Below, one piece after another: positions 61,237-64,000 of a stretch of DNA of 64,000 nucleotides; the stretch's first letter is position 1, and each line of letters opens with the position of its first letter. The position numbers and the translations under genes are program-made. The notes below the pieces were generated by a model. That model saw only the letters and a list, made by a program, of their open reading frames with translations. It was not told the DNA's origin and did not search any database. The DNA lies in NCBI GenBank assembly GCA_036172665.1, contig JAYKNF010000013.1, positions 2,232,001 through 2,296,000 on the forward strand, read 5' to 3'. Source of the DNA: Prosopocoilus inquinatus. Taxonomy: Eukaryota > Arthropoda > Insecta > Coleoptera > Lucanidae.

Positions 61237-64000
61237 AAACGAAACAACACGCATTAGCGTTGTTCCTGTGATGTATCTAATCGATCCTTACTTATCTATC
61301 ATGTTATTTGACGTTTGGATGGACTCCAGTAACCCTGATGTGAGATACGAAATTTTCGGACGCAGCGGAAGCTGGAAATAGTTTTAAACGAAACAACACG
61401 CATTAGCGTTGTTCCTGTGATGTATCTAATCGATCCTTACTTATCTACCATGTTATTTGACGTTTGGATGGACTCCAGTAACCCTGATGTGAGATACGAA
61501 ATTTTCGGACGCAGCTGAAGCTAGAAATAGTTTTAAACGAAACAACACGTATTAGCGTTGTTCCTGTGATGTATCTAATCGATCCTTACTCATCTATCAT
61601 GTTATTTGACGTTTCGATGGACTCCAGTAACTATGATGTGAGATACGAAATTTCCGGACGCAGCAGAAGCTGGAAATAGTTTTAAACGAAACAACACGCA
61701 TTAGCGTTGTTCCTGTGATGTATCTAATCGATCCTTACTTATCTATCATGTTATTTGACGTTTGGATGGACTCCAGTAACCCTGATGTGAGATACGAAAT
61801 TTTCGGACGCAGCGGAAGCTGGAAATAGTTTTAAACGAAACAACACGCATTAGCGTTGTTCCTGTGATGTATCTAATCGATCCTTACTCATCTCTCATGT
61901 TATTTGGCGTTTCGATGGACTCCAGTAACTTTGATGTGAGTTACGAAGTTCTCGGACGCAGCTGAAGCTAGAAATAGTTTTAAACGAAACAACACGTATT
62001 AGCGTTGTTCCTGTGATGTATCTAATCGATCCTTACTTAGCTACTATGTTATTTGACGTTTCGATGGACTCCAGTAACTCTAATGTGAGATACGAAATTT
62101 TCGGACTCAGCAGCAGCTGGAAATAGTTTTGAACGAAACAACACGTATTAGCGTTGTTCCTGTGATGTATCTAATCGATCCTTACTCATCTATCAAGTTA
62201 TTTGACGTTTGGATGGACTCCAGTAACTCTGATGTGAGATACAAAGTTTTTGGACGCAGCAGAAGCTGGAAATAGTTTTGAACGAAACAACACGTATTAG
62301 CGTTGTTCCTGTGATGTATCTAATCGATCCTTACTCATCTATCATGTTATTTGACGTTTGGACGGACTCCAGTAACTCTGATGTGAGATACAAAGTTCTC
62401 GGACGCAGCAGAAGCTGGAAATAGTTTTGAACGAAACAACACGTATTAGCGTTGTTCCTGTGATGTATCTAAACGATCCTTACTTATCTAACATGTTATT
62501 TGACGTTTGGATGGACTCCAGTAAGTCTGATGTGAGATACAAAGTTTTTGGACGCAGCAGGAGCTGGAAATAGTTTTAAACGAAACAACACGTATTAGCG
62601 TTGTTCCTGTGCTGTATCTAATCGATCCTTACTTATCTATCATGTTATATGTCGTTTCGATGGACTCCAGTAACTCTGATGTGAGATACGACGTTTTCGG
62701 ACGCAGCAGAAGCTGGAAATAGTTTTAAACGAAACAACACGTATTAGCGTTGTTCCTGTGATGTATCTAATCGATCCTTTCTCATCTATTATGTTATTTG
62801 ACGTTTGGATGGACACCAGTAACTCTGATGTGAGATACGAAGTTCTCGGACGCAGCAGAAGCTGGAAATAGTTTTAAACGAAACAACACGCATTAGCGTT
62901 GTTCCTGTGATGTATCTAATCGATCCTTACTCATCTATCATGTTATTTGGCGTTTCGATGGACTCCAGTAACTTTGATGTGAGATACGAAGTTCTCGGAC
63001 GCAGCTGAAGCTGGAAATAGTTTTAAACGAAACAACACGTATTAGCGTTGTTCCTGTGATGTATCTAATCGATCCTTACTTAGCTACTATGTTATTTGAC
63101 GTTTCGATGGACTCCAGTAACTCTAATGTGAGATACGAAATTTTCGGACGCAGCAGCAGCTGGAAATAGTTTTAAACGAAACAACACATATTAGCGTTGT
63201 TCCTGTGATGTATCTAATCGATCCTTACTCATCTCTCATGTTATTTGACGTTTGGACGGACTCCAGTAACTCTGATGTGAGATACAAATTTCTCGGACGC
63301 AGCAGAAGCTGGAAATAGTTTTGAACGAAACAACACGTATTAGCGTTGTTCCTGTGATGTATCTAAACGATCCTTATTTATCTAACATGTTATTTGACGT
63401 TTGGATGGACTCCAGTAAGTCTGATGTGAGATACAAAGTTTTTGGACGCAGCAGGAGCTGGAAATAGTTTTAAACGAAACAACACGTATTAGCGTTGTTC
63501 CTGTACTGTATCTAATCGATCCTTACTTATCTATCATGTTATTTGACGTTTCGATGGACTCCAGTAACTCTGATGTGAGATACGACGTTTTCGGACGCAG
63601 CAGAATCTGGAAATAGTTTTAAACGAAACAACACGCATTAGCGATGTTCCTGTGATGTATCTAATCGATCCTTACTCATCTATCATGTTATTTTACGTTT
63701 GGATGGACTCCAGTAACTCTGATGTGAGATACAAAGTTTTTGGACGCAGCAGAAGCTGGAAATAGTTTTGAACGATACAACACGTATTAGCGTTGTTCCT
63801 GTGATGTATCTAATCGATCCTTACTTAGCTACTATGTTATTTGACGTTTCGATGGACTCCAGTAACTCTAATGTGAGATACGAAATTTTCGGACGCAGCA
63901 GCAGCTGGAAATAGTTTTAAACGAAACAACACATATTAGCGTTGTTCCTGTGATGTATCTAATCGATCCTTTCTCATCTATCATGTTATTTGACGTTTGG
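61237..64000 (+). repeat. 20-monomer HOR, copy 2 (cut by the window end)
   Basis: It is collinear with 58257-61020 at exactly 2,980 bp through 18 complete monomers and most of the next. Every rare marker listed for copy 1 is present. Checking by eye I found no substitution between the copies over 2,764 bp. It is therefore either the youngest duplication in the window or an assembly duplication. The array continues past base 64,000. Confidence 0.88.

Larger units (their letters stand above)
1..64000 (+). repeat. Satellite DNA array, 149 bp monomer, continuous head-to-tail
   Basis: Every stretch of the window is a copy of one 149 bp unit. It can be followed by the recurring landmarks GAAATAGTTTT, AACGAAACAACA, GTTCCTGTGATGTATC, ATCGATCC, ATGTTATTT, GACTCCAGTAA, GATGTGAGATAC and GGACGCAGC. 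Landmark spacings checked throughout are exact multiples of 149, apart from two 3 bp losses and one 1 bp gain. No monomer is inverted and no foreign sequence interrupts the array. It has no complete gene, and nothing unique was found at either edge, so the array extends beyond the window. Long homogeneous tandem arrays with higher-order structure are known from centromeric and pericentromeric heterochromatin. That placement is inference, since no chromosome context is visible. Confidence 0.98.

Noticed and set aside
1..64000. CRISPR array
   Set aside because: The repeats are 149 bp and directly abut with no unique spacers, and there are no cas genes. The organisation is that of a tandem satellite.
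1..64000. 5S rRNA, tRNA or other pol III gene tandem array
   Set aside because: AATCGATCC and TTTCGATGGA resemble parts of a B box, but there is no adjacent A box at usual spacing, no cloverleaf and no 5S core sequence. The partial matches are as expected by chance.
1..64000. Transposon, MITE or LTR insertions inside the array
   Set aside because: Landmark spacing stays in register at 149 bp throughout, with net change explained by three small indels. No break, target-site duplication or foreign sequence was seen.
1..64000. Inverted monomer blocks or an array orientation switch
   Set aside because: All landmark motifs read in the + direction from base 1 to 64,000; no reverse-complement landmarks were found.
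1..64000. A novel multigene biological system
   Set aside because: There are no credible coding regions on either strand. The window is entirely satellite DNA, so interest is limited to array structure and evolution.

Overview
The whole 64 kb is one uninterrupted head-to-tail satellite DNA array. It is built from a 149 bp monomer, always in the same orientation, and it runs off both ends of the window. I count 429 complete monomers plus a partial one at each edge. This count closes exactly on 64,000 bases if 426 monomers are 149 bp, two are 146 bp (21310 and 37995) and one is 150 bp (39333). I see no gene, RNA gene, transposon, CRISPR array or unique spacer. Megasatellite-scale arrays with higher-order repeats (HORs) point to a eukaryote and to centromeric, pericentromeric or other heterochromatin. 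The monomer is about 41% G+C and not CpG-depleted (about 9 CpG per monomer, against about 6 expected). That fits a lineage with little germline CpG methylation, such as many insects or nematodes, but I do not recognise the family and cannot name the species.

Monomer coordinates here start at the A or G right after the TTTT that follows GAAATAG. Diagnostic bases sort monomers into types: A (TTTGGACGG, CTCGGACRC), B (CTAAACGATCC, CTAACATG, AAGTCTG), C (TGTGCTGTATC, TACGACG), D (AGCGATG, TTTTACG), E (TTAGCTACTATG, TCTAATG), F (ATCTCTCATG, TTGGCG, CAGCTGAAGCTAG), G (AAAGGAAAC, CGATAGACTCC), H (ATCAATCC), I (AACCCTG, AAATTTTCGG, GCGGAAGC), J (TTGTCG, CTCTAGTAATTC), K (ATCAAGTT, often GAGAAAC), L (CTACTATG, AACTATG, ATTTCCGG), M (GTTACTTGGCG), N (TTGACG plus AACTTTG). 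Types written X/Y are chimeras; F' and K' are subtypes.

Layout. 1-8942: A-E type array with a 25/26-monomer HOR (3,725/3,874 bp). 8943-18925: F-L type array nested at 5, 9 and 26-28 monomers. 18926-21604: mixed block, which lies inside a 3,573 bp segment (18032-21604) repeated 16,685 bp downstream. 21605-34716: linker, then three near-identical HOR units of 26, 25 and 26 monomers. 34717-38289: second copy of the 3.57 kb segment. 38290-47975: mixed types with overlapping 12-monomer and 11-monomer tandem duplications. 47976-58256: mixed types with an M/N dimer patch. 58257-64000: a 20-monomer HOR (2,980 bp) and 93% of its second copy, which I could not tell apart by eye.

Nothing suggests genes working together. 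The content of interest is the evolutionary record: register-locked unequal exchange, fused monomers, a datable two-monomer deletion, and shared rare indels that tie distant blocks together. Two short open frames (39364-39615, 52554-52739) are satellite translated by chance and are not called as genes.
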